Source: Candidatus Accumulibacter necessarius (GTDB lineage: Bacteria; Pseudomonadota; Gammaproteobacteria; Burkholderiales; Rhodocyclaceae). From it: a DNA stretch of 64,000 nt. This document shows positions 1 through 7,899 of this stretch, one piece after another. The notes beneath the pieces are model-generated. The model saw only the letters and a program-made list of their open reading frames with translations. It was not told the origin of the DNA and searched no databases. Made by a program: the position numbers and the translations under genes. How positions within the stretch are numbered: position 1 is the stretch's first letter; each line of letters starts with the position of its first letter. The stretch spans positions 1 through 64,000 of the forward strand of contig JAFLDL010000007.1 of assembly GCA_017302435.1 (NCBI GenBank), given 5' to 3'.

Positions 1-124
1 GCTTTTTTGCGCTCGCTGTGGCTGGCGCTGTGGGCGGTGATTTCAGGGAACGAACCTCGTCGGGCGGTGCGTCACGCGCCGGGCCTCGCGTTCCTGGGCT
101 GGTAGGCGAATTTTGCAGGGCCGA

Positions 125-487
125 CTAGCTGTAGTCGCCGAGGCCCGCCTCGACAGGACTCGAAACCTCGGGCATGGTGAACGAAGCCGAACCTTCATGG
201 TGGTCGGTGTGGTTGTAGCTGACACCCGTCGTGCCGACGCAGGTATAGTCGCTCACGATCTCGAGCTTCCATGTCGGCCCGTTAGCAGGTGCTGGGTTTT
301 CTGCCCGGGCACACCGAATAAATGCAGCGAGCGCCATTAGGACGGCGAGGCCGAGCACGACCAAAGGAAGCCGTGCTCGGACAGGAGCGGCAGAGGAGGC
401 GACGTCTCGCATAAGGATAGGAAATCCAACGCGACATTCGGGAGTATCTTCGACTCTGGCGGACTGAGTCAATCGCCGATCTCGCAT
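125..487 (-). CDS. hypothetical protein with one membrane segment
   Basis: This is an open frame of about 120 codons with no family that I recognise. I favour the ATG at 487 because a GGAGG lies about 7 bases upstream; the frame stays open to an ATG at 622. One hydrophobic stretch (about residues 38-58, rich in Leu, Val and Ala) could be a signal anchor. The C-terminal part is polar with two Asp/His-rich turns. Codon use is plausible, but nothing nearby supports a function, so this may be a chance frame in a gene-poor segment. Confidence 0.3.
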   Translation of the reverse strand: MRDRRLTQSARVEDTPECRVGFPILMRDVASSAAPVRARLPLVVLGLAVLMALAAFIRCARAENPAPANGPTWKLEIVSDYTCVGTTGVSYNHTDHHEGSASFTMPEVSSPVEAGLGDYS

Positions 488-1683
488 CAGGAAGGCCTCC
501 GCGCCGCCATAAAGCTCCTGCAGCGCACCCCAGCGCTGCCTGTAGCCCGGATCGGATAGGAGCCGCTGGCGGCGACTTTTCGGGCTACAGGCATGAGTCA
601 TCCCTGACGAGCGGGGGTTCATCGTGTCTCATCTCGTTTTGGCACCTGCCCGGACCTACCAGGCGATGCGCTGATCGAACTCGGCCTCCGGTCCGGGCTG
701 GGCGGCTTGATCCCACTGAGGATCGTTCTCCGCCTGTCCCGCCTCCGCTATCGCTTCCCACTGCGGAGGCTCGCGATTCAGATGATCGACTTCCAGCCGC
801 GGTGATCACATGGCCGCAGCGCACAAAGAAGGTGCCTTTTGGAAGACTGTTTTCGGAGAGTCTCTTTGCACGAACCAAGTTCTTAAGTCATCCAAACTCA
901 CCGGCCGGTTACGCTGTACACCGGTCATTCAGCTGGCGGCTTTGTGGAGAGAGTGAATGTCGGCAGTTGGCCGGTAGTGTGAGGTCGCCAACGGCCGCTT
1001 CGTAGAGTCCCGTTTCACAAAAGCAAAGTCTAGCGGAACGGCGGGTTTGGAGAAAGCCGAATGGCGGTTCAGGGTCGCGAGCAGTCCTGCAGCGAACTTG
1101 AAAGCGGTCATTCGTCGGCTCGGAACTTCGACAAGCCCGTCAATGGCAGCACCGGCCACCGAGCAGACGCTCGGACCGGCGACACTGAAGGTCGGGATCT
1201 AGGCGGACGCTGCTCGCCAGCCAGGGATCCAGCATTTCCCGCTCGCCGGCATGGCGTCGCTGTTTCCACCGCCTACCAATGCCACGAATCAACCGCTTGA
1301 TTGGACTACGTGTAAGCTGTTGATTCATAATGTGTCAGATCGAGACACTCGTGGACGTCCGGCACATCTCCGGCGGAGAGCAAGGAAAACCTGACCACGC
1401 TCGCGCCCGACATCGTCGCGGCCATTCTGGATGAGGCCCTGCCTCAGCACGTGACCGTGCATGAACTGGCGATCAGTCCGCCGGTGTTGTGGGAGAAGCA
1501 GCGGGAGCGGATCAATGCTGTAGGCAACCGCCCATCGCCGAACTGATCGGCCGTACGCAGGTCCATGCGAATGTGGCCGACGTAGGCAACGCAGAGCGGA
1601 AACTCCGGGTTTTCTGCGGTGCCCCCTTTGATCGACGGCACGTGTCACCTCATTCCGCCTACCGAAATCAAGGAGAAAGCACC
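488..1683. other. gene-poor region, no convincing gene
   Basis: About 1.2 kb in which the open frames on both strands are short, overlap each other and have no recognisable motifs or ribosome binding sites. The right part contains one copy of a dispersed repeat (separate entry). The rest looks like decayed or repetitive intergenic DNA; I see no RNA gene or insertion-sequence ends in it. Confidence 0.5.
1239..1356 (+). repeat. dispersed repeat, copy 1
   Basis: About 118 bases that align with 5951-6069 with few mismatches. Blocks such as CCACCGCCTACCAATGCCAC and GAATCAACCGCTT are identical in both copies. In reverse orientation both copies could encode a similar short arginine-rich peptide (NQQL..., then RLIRGIGRRW), which may be chance or a remnant of a coding element. 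Neither copy has a transposase nearby. Confidence 0.7.
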
Positions 1684-1980
1684 ATGACTGCCTTCAATGT
1701 CGTGCGCTTCCGGGTGAAGCCGGGGCGCGAGCAAGAATTCCTGGATGCGCACAAGACGGTCTCGCGCGATTGGCCCGGACTCAGGCGGGTCAACATGCTG
1801 CAGACCGGCGACAGACGCTACTGCATTATTGCTGAATGGGACGACATGGACTCGCTTGCCAACGCGCGGCCGAACATGATCGCCACCCTCGATTCGTTCC
1901 GCGACACACTTGAAGATCTGGGTGGCGGTCTCGGCGTCACCGATCCGGTTTCAGGCCCGGCAGTGTTGGAGTTGAAATAG
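1684..1980 (+). CDS. antibiotic biosynthesis monooxygenase-like (ABM/dimeric alpha-beta barrel) protein
   Basis: A 98-residue protein with the length and pattern of a single ABM-type dimeric alpha-beta barrel: an N-terminal beta strand FNVVRFRVKPGREQEF, a helix, a WPGLRR loop, then a second strand YCIIAEWDDMDSLANARP. Proteins of this fold include quinol monooxygenases and many small stress proteins of unknown substrate; no cofactor residues are diagnostic here. The ATG at 1684 is chosen over the longer frame from 1489 because AAGGAG lies about 9 bases upstream and the protein then begins at the expected first strand. It stands alone, without an operon partner, so the role is undefined. Confidence 0.72.
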   Translation: MTAFNVVRFRVKPGREQEFLDAHKTVSRDWPGLRRVNMLQTGDRRYCIIAEWDDMDSLANARPNMIATLDSFRDTLEDLGGGLGVTDPVSGPAVLELK

Positions 1981-2190
1981 TACGTAGTGTTAGACGCAAA
2001 GCCCGTCTCTGGCCGGGAACCGCCCCTCAGCCAAGGGGCGAAACTCGAACGTTTGCCGAGACATAGGGACAAGTGGAAGTCGGGCGACCGCTGGCGACGC
2101 GTTGTAGCCTTTCGCACGCGGAGCAACCGGACGTTGGCACGCACCCTCCATCGGCGGCAACGCGTTCTCCGCCTTTTCCCACCGGATTAC

Positions 2191-2751
2191 TCACCTCTTG
2201 GGAGTCGCGGAGATCGGTGCACGCAAGTCGTCACGCTCTTCTCTACTCGCTGCGGCGGGTTGCTGAAAGAACATTCGAATCATGCGTCTTTCGCCCAGCA
2301 CTCCGCCCAGTTCCCGGATCACGCAGTAGTTGAGAATGACGACAAGCAGGATGATCTGGAGCGCCCAGAAATGCGGCCATACGATTTCGGACAGTAGCTT
2401 CTCGTTGCCGGCGAGGATTCCTCCAGCCTCCTTGGTAAAGTCATAAAGTCGCTCCAGATAATGGATGAAGCTTGCGACGACATAGTAGATGACCGTCTTC
2501 CAGGCGATGTTGTAGATCAACGGCTTCTCAGGAAATCGATTGATTGGCGGCCAATGGTCAGCCAGCAAGACCGCCTTGCCAATGATCAGCGCGGCGAGCG
2601 CGATTTGGGCCGACGAAGTGACCGGCAGCCCTGTGCCCTTTGCCATAAGGACTCTGACCAAACCGACGATGTGAAGAGCGATCAAGAAGAAGATGGTTGG
2701 TGGCAATACGGCCAGAAGTTCTTCCTTCAGCTTTTCGACAGCTTTGTTCAC
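2191..2751 (-). CDS. integral membrane protein of unknown function
   Basis: A 186-residue protein that starts at a GTG (2751) with an AGGAG about 8 bases upstream. It shows about four hydrophobic segments: near residues 12-35, 47-65, 82-97 and 127-147. The N terminus is a short amphipathic lysine/glutamate-rich helix and the C terminus is charged and probably cytoplasmic. I do not recognise a family with certainty; it resembles conserved hypothetical inner-membrane proteins of environmental betaproteobacteria. No neighbours share its strand closely, so it is probably monocistronic. Confidence 0.6.
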   Translation of the reverse strand: MNKAVEKLKEELLAVLPPTIFFLIALHIVGLVRVLMAKGTGLPVTSSAQIALAALIIGKAVLLADHWPPINRFPEKPLIYNIAWKTVIYYVVASFIHYLERLYDFTKEAGGILAGNEKLLSEIVWPHFWALQIILLVVILNYCVIRELGGVLGERRMIRMFFQQPAAASREERDDLRAPISATPKR

Positions 2752-3099
2752 CGCAGTTACTCCTATGTCTTACCGGCGGTGCTGTATTCATTAACACAGT
2801 GATGGCCGGTTTTCGGCCGATACGCGCGGCATGTTGGCAGGTCGATTCGACCCGCTACAAGGCCTAATCTACGAGGATGCGGCCGTTACGCGCCAAGCGC
2901 GAAATCTGTACCGCCACCCAACTTGCGCTTGCTGCTCCGTGAACATGAGGTGCACCTGCGCGGGCTTGCCAGGACGGGCAGCCCGAGGCGAATACCGCGG
3001 GCCCACCTCTCGTACCAACGCTGAGGCTCGCGTTGGCCCGCGCCACCCGACAGTTCCGCCAGCATGAACTTCCGGAACAGGGGTGGGCCGCTGGCACTC
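2752..3099. other. intergenic region, nothing recognised
   Basis: About 350 bases between the start of the membrane protein and the end of the DUF1254 gene. Frames here are short and antisense-like; I see no RNA gene, clear terminator or repeat. Confidence 0.4.
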
Positions 3100-4575
3100 C
3101 TATGTTCCCACCCGCTTCACCTCGGGCGGGTTCCACGTGCCCGCACCAGGCGGCAGGATCGACGGCGGCTCGGTCTTCGGCCAATACAGGCGCATCACCA
3201 GGTAGATGGGGCCGTCCGGCGCGGGCAGCCAGTTCGACTCCTTGTCCTTGCCGGGCGAATCCTTCTGGACATAGAGCGTGAGCGAGCCGTCCGCGTTCTT
3301 CTTCATCGCCGGCAGCATCGGCGAGTTGATCAGGTAGCGGTCGATCGGGTTCTTGATCAGGAACTGGGTCTTGCCGTCGTACATCGTCACCGACCAGAAG
3401 GCGTTGACCGGCGGGAACTGGTCCTTGGCGAAGGTCAGCGTGTACTTGTGCTTGCTGCCGTCGAGCACTTCGCCGTTCGCCAGCGTCTTGGTGAGGGGAT
3501 ACATGGCTTCGACGGCATCGTTGCCATAGATGCCGCCCTTGGCGGCCGCAGCGCGCTTCAGCCAGTCGCCGTTGTAGAACGCGCGGTCGCCGAACAGCGA
3601 GCCGACCTTCCAGCCGTTGATGTCCTTCTGCCCGGCTTCCAGGTACTTGTCGACCTTGCTGTCGCCTTCCTTCATCGCCAGCAGGATGGCGGCCTTGTGC
3701 TCGACCGACAGATCCTTGAAGTTGAACTTCTTGCCCGGGCCGATACCGATGCTGGCGAGCTTGGCGCGGATCGCTTCTTCCTCGGGCCCGGCCGGCGCGA
3801 ATTGCAGCGCAAAGTCCAGGTAATCGAAGAAGTTGGTCTTCACCATCTCCTTGTCGATCTTCGGGAAATCGATCGCCGGCGCCGCTGGAGGAGCCGGTTG
3901 CTTGAGATACGCCGACAGCGGCTGAACCTTGTAGCCCGCCTGCACCTTCTGGACGTTCGGCATGTCCTTGGCGTCGATGAGTTGCGTGCGGTACGCGGCG
4001 AGCGAGAAATCGGTGGTCGAACGGAACACCTTCTTGATGCCCGCCGGTGTTTCGCCCTTCCAGTTCGGGCCGACGACCAGGTAGTCGCCGGCGTCATTGC
4101 CGGTGGCGCGGCTGCCGATGTAGCCGTAGTTGAAGGTGTTGCCGTCGTTCAGCATCACCGAGTAGTAGCGGTTCTTTTCCACCGCCGGCACCGAGAGCAC
4201 CAGCGGCTCGGCGCGCAGGTCCATCCACAGCAACGAGTAGGGCGTGTCGCTGTTGGGCGTGACGATTGCCGTGTCCTGGTAGGTGAACACGCGGGCCTCG
4301 TTGTGGATCTGGTTGAAGGGTGCCTTGAACTGGCCCGAGTTCTTGTCGATCACGTACTCGTACATGACCGCGTAGTTCATCACGATTGGCAGGCCGTAAA
4401 TGAAACTTTCCTCGGCGATGGCCTTGACTTCCGCGATGCCGGGCGCCGGCACGCCGGCGGCCGCGTCCTTCTTCGCCGCTTGCGTGACGGGGTCGGCCGG
4501 CTTGTTGCAGCCGGCCAGCAGCGCGGCGGCCATGGCGACGCCCATGGCGCCACTGAGCAGTGTGCGTTTCAACAT
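3100..4575 (-). CDS. DUF1254/DUF1214 family lipoprotein
   Basis: A 491-residue exported lipoprotein. The N terminus is a lipoprotein signal ending in a lipobox (LLAGC, Cys at about residue 22), so the mature protein should be anchored in the outer or inner membrane facing the periplasm. An N-terminal DUF1254 region (about residues 50-190, including NSDTPYSLLWMDLRAEPLVL) is followed by a C-terminal DUF1214 region that ends in the typical ILPPGAGTWNPPEVKRV. The enzymatic role of this family is not established. The start at 4575 is preferred over 4620 because it has an AGGGGG ribosome binding site and begins directly with the signal peptide. The gene is transcribed alone. Confidence 0.88.
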   Translation of the reverse strand: MLKRTLLSGAMGVAMAAALLAGCNKPADPVTQAAKKDAAAGVPAPGIAEVKAIAEESFIYGLPIVMNYAVMYEYVIDKNSGQFKAPFNQIHNEARVFTYQDTAIVTPNSDTPYSLLWMDLRAEPLVLSVPAVEKNRYYSVMLNDGNTFNYGYIGSRATGNDAGDYLVVGPNWKGETPAGIKKVFRSTTDFSLAAYRTQLIDAKDMPNVQKVQAGYKVQPLSAYLKQPAPPAAPAIDFPKIDKEMVKTNFFDYLDFALQFAPAGPEEEAIRAKLASIGIGPGKKFNFKDLSVEHKAAILLAMKEGDSKVDKYLEAGQKDINGWKVGSLFGDRAFYNGDWLKRAAAAKGGIYGNDAVEAMYPLTKTLANGEVLDGSKHKYTLTFAKDQFPPVNAFWSVTMYDGKTQFLIKNPIDRYLINSPMLPAMKKNADGSLTLYVQKDSPGKDKESNWLPAPDGPIYLVMRLYWPKTEPPSILPPGAGTWNPPEVKRVGT

Positions 4576-4740
4576 TGCGATTGCCCCCTGGGATGCCGAA
4601 AATTCGGGGAGTATGGCCATTTCTTGTGTCCTCCATTAAGAGTCGATGAAGTAGGTCGCCCATTGCGCGAGGGTTGGATCATATTCTAAGCTATACATAT
4701 CAACGCGCAACTTGTGAAAACCAGTCAACAGGGAGGCCCA

Positions 4741-5376
4741 ATGCAAGCGATTCCGAGCTATCGATCTTTCTCCGTCCTCGCGATCGTGGCGAGCTTTCTG
4801 GCAAGAGCCCGTGGGCGAACTTCGCTTGCGGTCGTTCGGGCGTGGACTTGCGCATTCGCCGGAGCGCTGGGGATCGCGGTTGCCTCCGCACCGGCCGCGG
4901 CGCAGGGCCATCCCGAACTGGAAGCCAACGCGCGCGCGGCCCTGAGCAGCCTCGAGGCGCAAGATCCCCTCGCTGTCACGCTCGCAAAGCGCGCGGTCGC
5001 AGTCTTGGTGTTTCCGGAGGTAACGAAGGCGGGGTTCCTGATCGGCGGTGAATACGGCAACGGCATCATGTTCCGGGGCGGACACTTCGCCGGGCACTAC
5101 AACACCGCCGGCGTATCGTACGGACTGCAGGCGGGCGCACAGACGTTCGGCTACGCGTTGTTCTTCATGAACGAGCGGGCGCTGCAGGCTTTGAATGCCG
5201 CGGGCGGTTTGCAGGTCGGCGTCGGCCCGAGTGTCGTCGTCCTGGATCAGGGCAAGGCCAAGTCACTCACATCGGAGACGCTGACCAGCGACGCCTATGC
5301 CTTCGTTTTCGGCCAGCAAGGACTGATGGCGGGCGTGGGTCTCGAGGGCACCAAGATCACCAAGCTTAATCAGTAA
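4741..5376 (+). CDS. SYLF/YSC84-domain protein, secreted
   Basis: A 211-residue protein with an N-terminal hydrophobic export signal ending near SAPAAAQ, followed by a SYLF (YSC84-like) domain over most of the mature chain. Typical elements are AVLVFPEVTKAGFLIGGEYG, then an alternating Gly/hydrophobic core and a C-terminal SDAYAFVFGQQGLMAGVGLEG with KITKLNQ at the end. In eukaryotes this domain binds phosphoinositides; bacterial members are exported proteins of unknown role, possibly envelope lipid binding. The ATG at 4741 has GGAGG about 7 bases upstream and is preferred to 4714. Confidence 0.85.
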   Translation: MQAIPSYRSFSVLAIVASFLARARGRTSLAVVRAWTCAFAGALGIAVASAPAAAQGHPELEANARAALSSLEAQDPLAVTLAKRAVAVLVFPEVTKAGFLIGGEYGNGIMFRGGHFAGHYNTAGVSYGLQAGAQTFGYALFFMNERALQALNAAGGLQVGVGPSVVVLDQGKAKSLTSETLTSDAYAFVFGQQGLMAGVGLEGTKITKLNQ

Positions 5377-5517
5377 TCAGCAACAGCCGAAGGGCGCTGG
5401 CTCCCCGCCAGCCTTCACTCTCCGCTCTGAACACGTCCAGCCACACCCTCCGGCAAGCAACGTTGATGAAAACGATGTACGTTGGTTTCCAGCCACTCGA
5501 TCGATTGGAGAACGAAA

Positions 5518-5778
5518 ATGAAGAGTCTTGTCGTATCCCTGACTGCTGCTGTGCTCATAACGGCCGCTGCCACCAGTGCCGTTGCTGTGGAATGCGCCGA
5601 AGGGGTCCGGCACGCCGGATGCGTCGGTCGCGAGGGCGCAGTGGAAGTGCGTAAGCCCGTCGCGGAGCCGGCGAAGGAAGTCGTGGTCGCACCGACGAAG
5701 GAAGTTGTTGTCGCGCCAGAGAAAGAGGTGATCGCTGGTCCTTGCCGCATCGTTGACGGAAGGCGAGTCTGCCGCTGA
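5518..5778 (+). CDS. small secreted protein with EVVVAP repeats
   Basis: An 86-residue protein starting at 5518 behind a GGAG about 9 bases upstream. Residues 1-23 form a signal peptide (hydrophobic and Ala/Thr-rich, ending SAVAVE). The mature part has Cys-containing ends (ECAEGVRHAGC and PCRIVDGRRVCR) around a low-complexity core in which KEVVVAP is repeated about twice with variants. The paired cysteines suggest disulfides in the periplasm. I know no named family; similar short repeat proteins occur in Rhodocyclales. It follows the SYLF gene by about 140 bases and may share its transcript. Confidence 0.6.
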   Translation: MKSLVVSLTAAVLITAAATSAVAVECAEGVRHAGCVGREGAVEVRKPVAEPAKEVVVAPTKEVVVAPEKEVIAGPCRIVDGRRVCR

Positions 5779-5950
5779 AATCGTCCTGGCGGCGCAGTGA
5801 TGCAGCGCGCCACGACCGTCTTGCCCTTGGGCGCGCCTTCACTGAACGCGGATAGCAGCTTCGGCAAAACCGCTGTCCGCTGGGGTTTGAACTTCTTGGT
5901 CAGCAATTGGAGTAGCAAACGGCCCGCCAGCTGGCAGCCTGACGGTATCT

Positions 5951-6069
5951 CGCGCTCGCCGGCACGGCACCGCTGTTCCCACCGCCTACCAATGCCACGA
6001 ATCAACCGCTTGAACGGACCACGTATAAGCTGTTGATTCGTAACGCGGCCATTCGGGGCACTCGTGGAC
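5951..6069 (+). repeat. dispersed repeat, copy 2
   Basis: Second copy of the ~118-base repeat at 1239-1356, in the same orientation. It lies in the otherwise empty stretch 5779-6206 between the small secreted protein and the tRNA terminator. The two copies diverge by scattered substitutions, which points to an old dispersed element and not a recent duplication. Confidence 0.7.
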
Positions 6070-6206
6070 TTCGGGCCTTCGAGGGGAGCGAGGCCGGAGA
6101 GAAGAATGGCCAGGAGAGAGTGCAAACGGCCAAATCCGGGCGCCCGCGGGAAACCTCGAAGTCCACAGGAACCCGCACGAACCCGCGCAAACACGCGCGA
6201 GTACGC

Positions 6207-6239
6207 AAAAAAAGACCAACCCGATGAGGGGTTGGTCTT
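6207..6239 (-). terminator. rho-independent terminator of the tRNA-Ile gene
   Basis: Reading the minus strand, an 11-bp perfect stem (AAGACCAACCC paired with GGGTTGGTCTT, loop of six bases) is followed directly by a run of seven T. It begins only seven bases past the tRNA 3' end, so it is well placed to end the tRNA transcript. Confidence 0.9.
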
Positions 6240-6245
6240 CTGGTT

Positions 6246-6571
6246 TGGTGGGCCCGCAGGGACTTGAACCCTGGACCAAAGGATTATGCTTACCACTACG
6301 GCTTTCGCCGCCCCTTTCAGGTTTGTGGTCTGGACTATACCTTCCCGTTACAGGCTGGCCGTCTAGTCTCTACACCTTTCCCCGCACTGATCGGGGACTT
6401 GGCTCGGTATTGGCGTATCCGGAGGGAGTTAGCTTCCACCGAGTTTGACCAGTTCTACCCGCGACCAGCTCAAAGCTGGCAACGGGCAACCCATGAGGAC
6501 ACCCAGACATCTTACGATGCACACGCTGCCCTCGCTAAGTCCTCTGCTCTAACCAACTGAGCTACAGGCCC
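6246..6571 (-). tRNA. ileX: tRNA-Ile(CAU), interrupted by a group I intron
   Basis: Two exons on the minus strand: 6571-6538 (34 nt: acceptor, D arm, 5' half of the anticodon arm) and 6288-6246 (43 nt, encoding CAT, the T arm and a templated CCA). Joined, they give a normal 77-nt cloverleaf: acceptor GGGCCTG with CGGGCCC, D arm GCTC/GAGC, anticodon stem GAGGA/TCCTT, loop CTCATAA, T arm CAGGG/CCCTG. The CAU anticodon with this body matches the minor isoleucine tRNA of betaproteobacteria, whose C34 is converted to lysidine by TilS so that it reads AUA; a Met identity is less likely from the body sequence. The gene cannot work unless the 249-nt insert is spliced out. The symbol is the E. coli-style name. 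Confidence 0.93.
6289..6537 (-). ncRNA. group I self-splicing intron in tRNA-Ile(CAU)
   Basis: A 249-nt insert in the anticodon loop, without an ORF. Its 3' half contains conserved group I core sequence: GCCAATACCGAGCCAAG, GGTGTAGAGACTAGACGG and GGTATAGTCCAGACCAC, which I recognise as close to the core of the Azoarcus tRNA-Ile intron (subgroup IC3). It ends in G (the expected terminal guanosine) immediately before the CAT anticodon, and the 5' exon ends in T as group I splicing requires. On this reading the insertion point is between U33 and C34. The P1 helix is less clear: GTCCTC inside the intron can pair with GAGGAC of the 5' exon, but the U-G wobble at the splice site would need a bulge. 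Subgroup and splice site are inferred from memory of the family. Confidence 0.9.
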
Positions 6572-6673
6572 GAGGCGTATTTTACAGGCTTCCAGCCCGA
6601 TGACCACAGGCCCTGGCCGCATTGGCGCTATCGCTTGCCGGTGGCGGGCATGCTGGCGCTGTACAGCCGACCT

Positions 6674-7616
6674 TCAGGCGTGCGCACTCCCCGTCCGACT
6701 GACTTCGGCTTCGACAAGGCAATGTTGGATTCGCGTCATGGTCTCGGCAATATCTTCGTCGAGACCGACCGAAAAGCGGATCAATCCTTCATGCAAGCCT
6801 GCTGCCTCGCGTTGTTCGGCGGAGATCTCGGAAGAGGTACTGGGGCCGGTGTAGTAAACACGGTCTTGAAATAGGCGAGGCTGACGGCCAGGTAGCCGAC
6901 CTTGTGGCGCGGCATCAGCGTCATGAGGCGATTGGCGGCGGCATCGTCGCCGGTGTCGAGGGTCATCATTCCCCCCCAGCCAGCCATAGCCCGGGTCCAT
7001 CAGGCGGGCGAGCAGCGCGTGCGGTGGATGACTGGCCAGCCCCGGATAGTGAACCGTGTAACCGAGTGCGTCGAGCCCACTCGCCAGGTACAGTGCGTTG
7101 CGACCGAGCTGGCGCAGGCGGATGTGCAGACTGTGCAGGTTTTTCAGGATGGTCGCTACGCGCGTACGGTCGAGTACCGGGCCCAGCAGCATGCTCGGAC
7201 CGGCGTTGATGTGGTTGAGTTGGCCGATGAACTCGCGTGACGAGGCGACGCAGCCGGCAACGCAGTCGCTGGTGCCGTTGACGAACTTGGTCACGCGATG
7301 CACGACGACATCTGCGCCGTGACGCAGCGGTGACATGATCATCGAGGTGAAGGTGCTATCCACCACCAGCCGGGCACCACTTTCGTGCGCGATGGCAACC
7401 AGCGCTGGCAGGCCGCTGACTCCGAGCAAAGGATTCCTGAGCGACTCGCAGTCGAGCACACGGGTGCGCGACGTCATCGTGCTCGCACAGGTCTACGAAG
7501 CGGGTGGTGCCGCCGTAGATGCTGCGACCGCCAACGACAAAGGAAGAGCGCCCGGCACTACGCGTGGCAACCGCAGGATGAGCTGCTGCCGGCGCGTGAC
7601 TCAAGTTGGCAAACAC
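6674..7616 (-). pseudogene. decayed Cys/Met metabolism PLP-dependent enzyme
   Basis: Remnant of a cystathionine gamma-synthase/methionine gamma-lyase family enzyme. Pieces occur in different minus-strand frames: SIYGGTTRFVDL near 7520, then the main stretch from about 7477 with ARLVVDSTFTS and the cofactor-lysine region VTKFVNGTSDCVAGC, then GWGGMMTLDTGDDAAANRLM near 6970 in another frame, and finally GLIRFSVGLDEDIAET near 6760. At least three frame changes are needed to join them, and the N-terminal ~80 residues found in intact members are missing. The order is collinear with the family, so this is a disrupted copy and not a new protein. Sequencing error cannot be excluded for a single shift, but several shifts argue for true decay. 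Confidence 0.85.
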
Positions 7617-7899
7617 CCGGATAGCCGTGAAAGCACTTGACCGTTGAGCAGGTTTTCTTTAACAGTGCACGGATGGAGCCATGCAAGGGTGCTTGCACCC
7701 GATCCGTACCCCCGCGTGTCCGGTTAGCGCAGTGCAGCCCCCTCAGACGACCCGGTCGGCGTCGCCCGGGGAAATGCGTTGTCCGCGCGGCTCGCGGCGC
7801 CGGCGTTGCCCATCCGCAACCCATTGAAACTGGAGAAAGCTCCGCGCTCGCTGCGTCAACGACTGGTCTCTGCGCTATCAGAACAAAGGAATGACAAGC

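Noticed and set aside
3064..4689. 541-codon plus-strand frame opposite the DUF1254 gene
   Set aside because: It is the antisense shadow of a gene with a lipobox and a conserved C terminus; the translated product is Arg/Val/Gly-rich without any motif.
5415..6296. 293-codon minus-strand frame across the small secreted protein, the repeat and the tRNA
   Set aside because: It runs through the tRNA terminator and into the tRNA 3' exon and has no domain; chance open frame.
7680..7710. GGGTGC-TT-GCACCC inverted repeat upstream of the dehydrogenase gene
   Set aside because: Two-base loop and no T run or known regulator pattern; too little to call.
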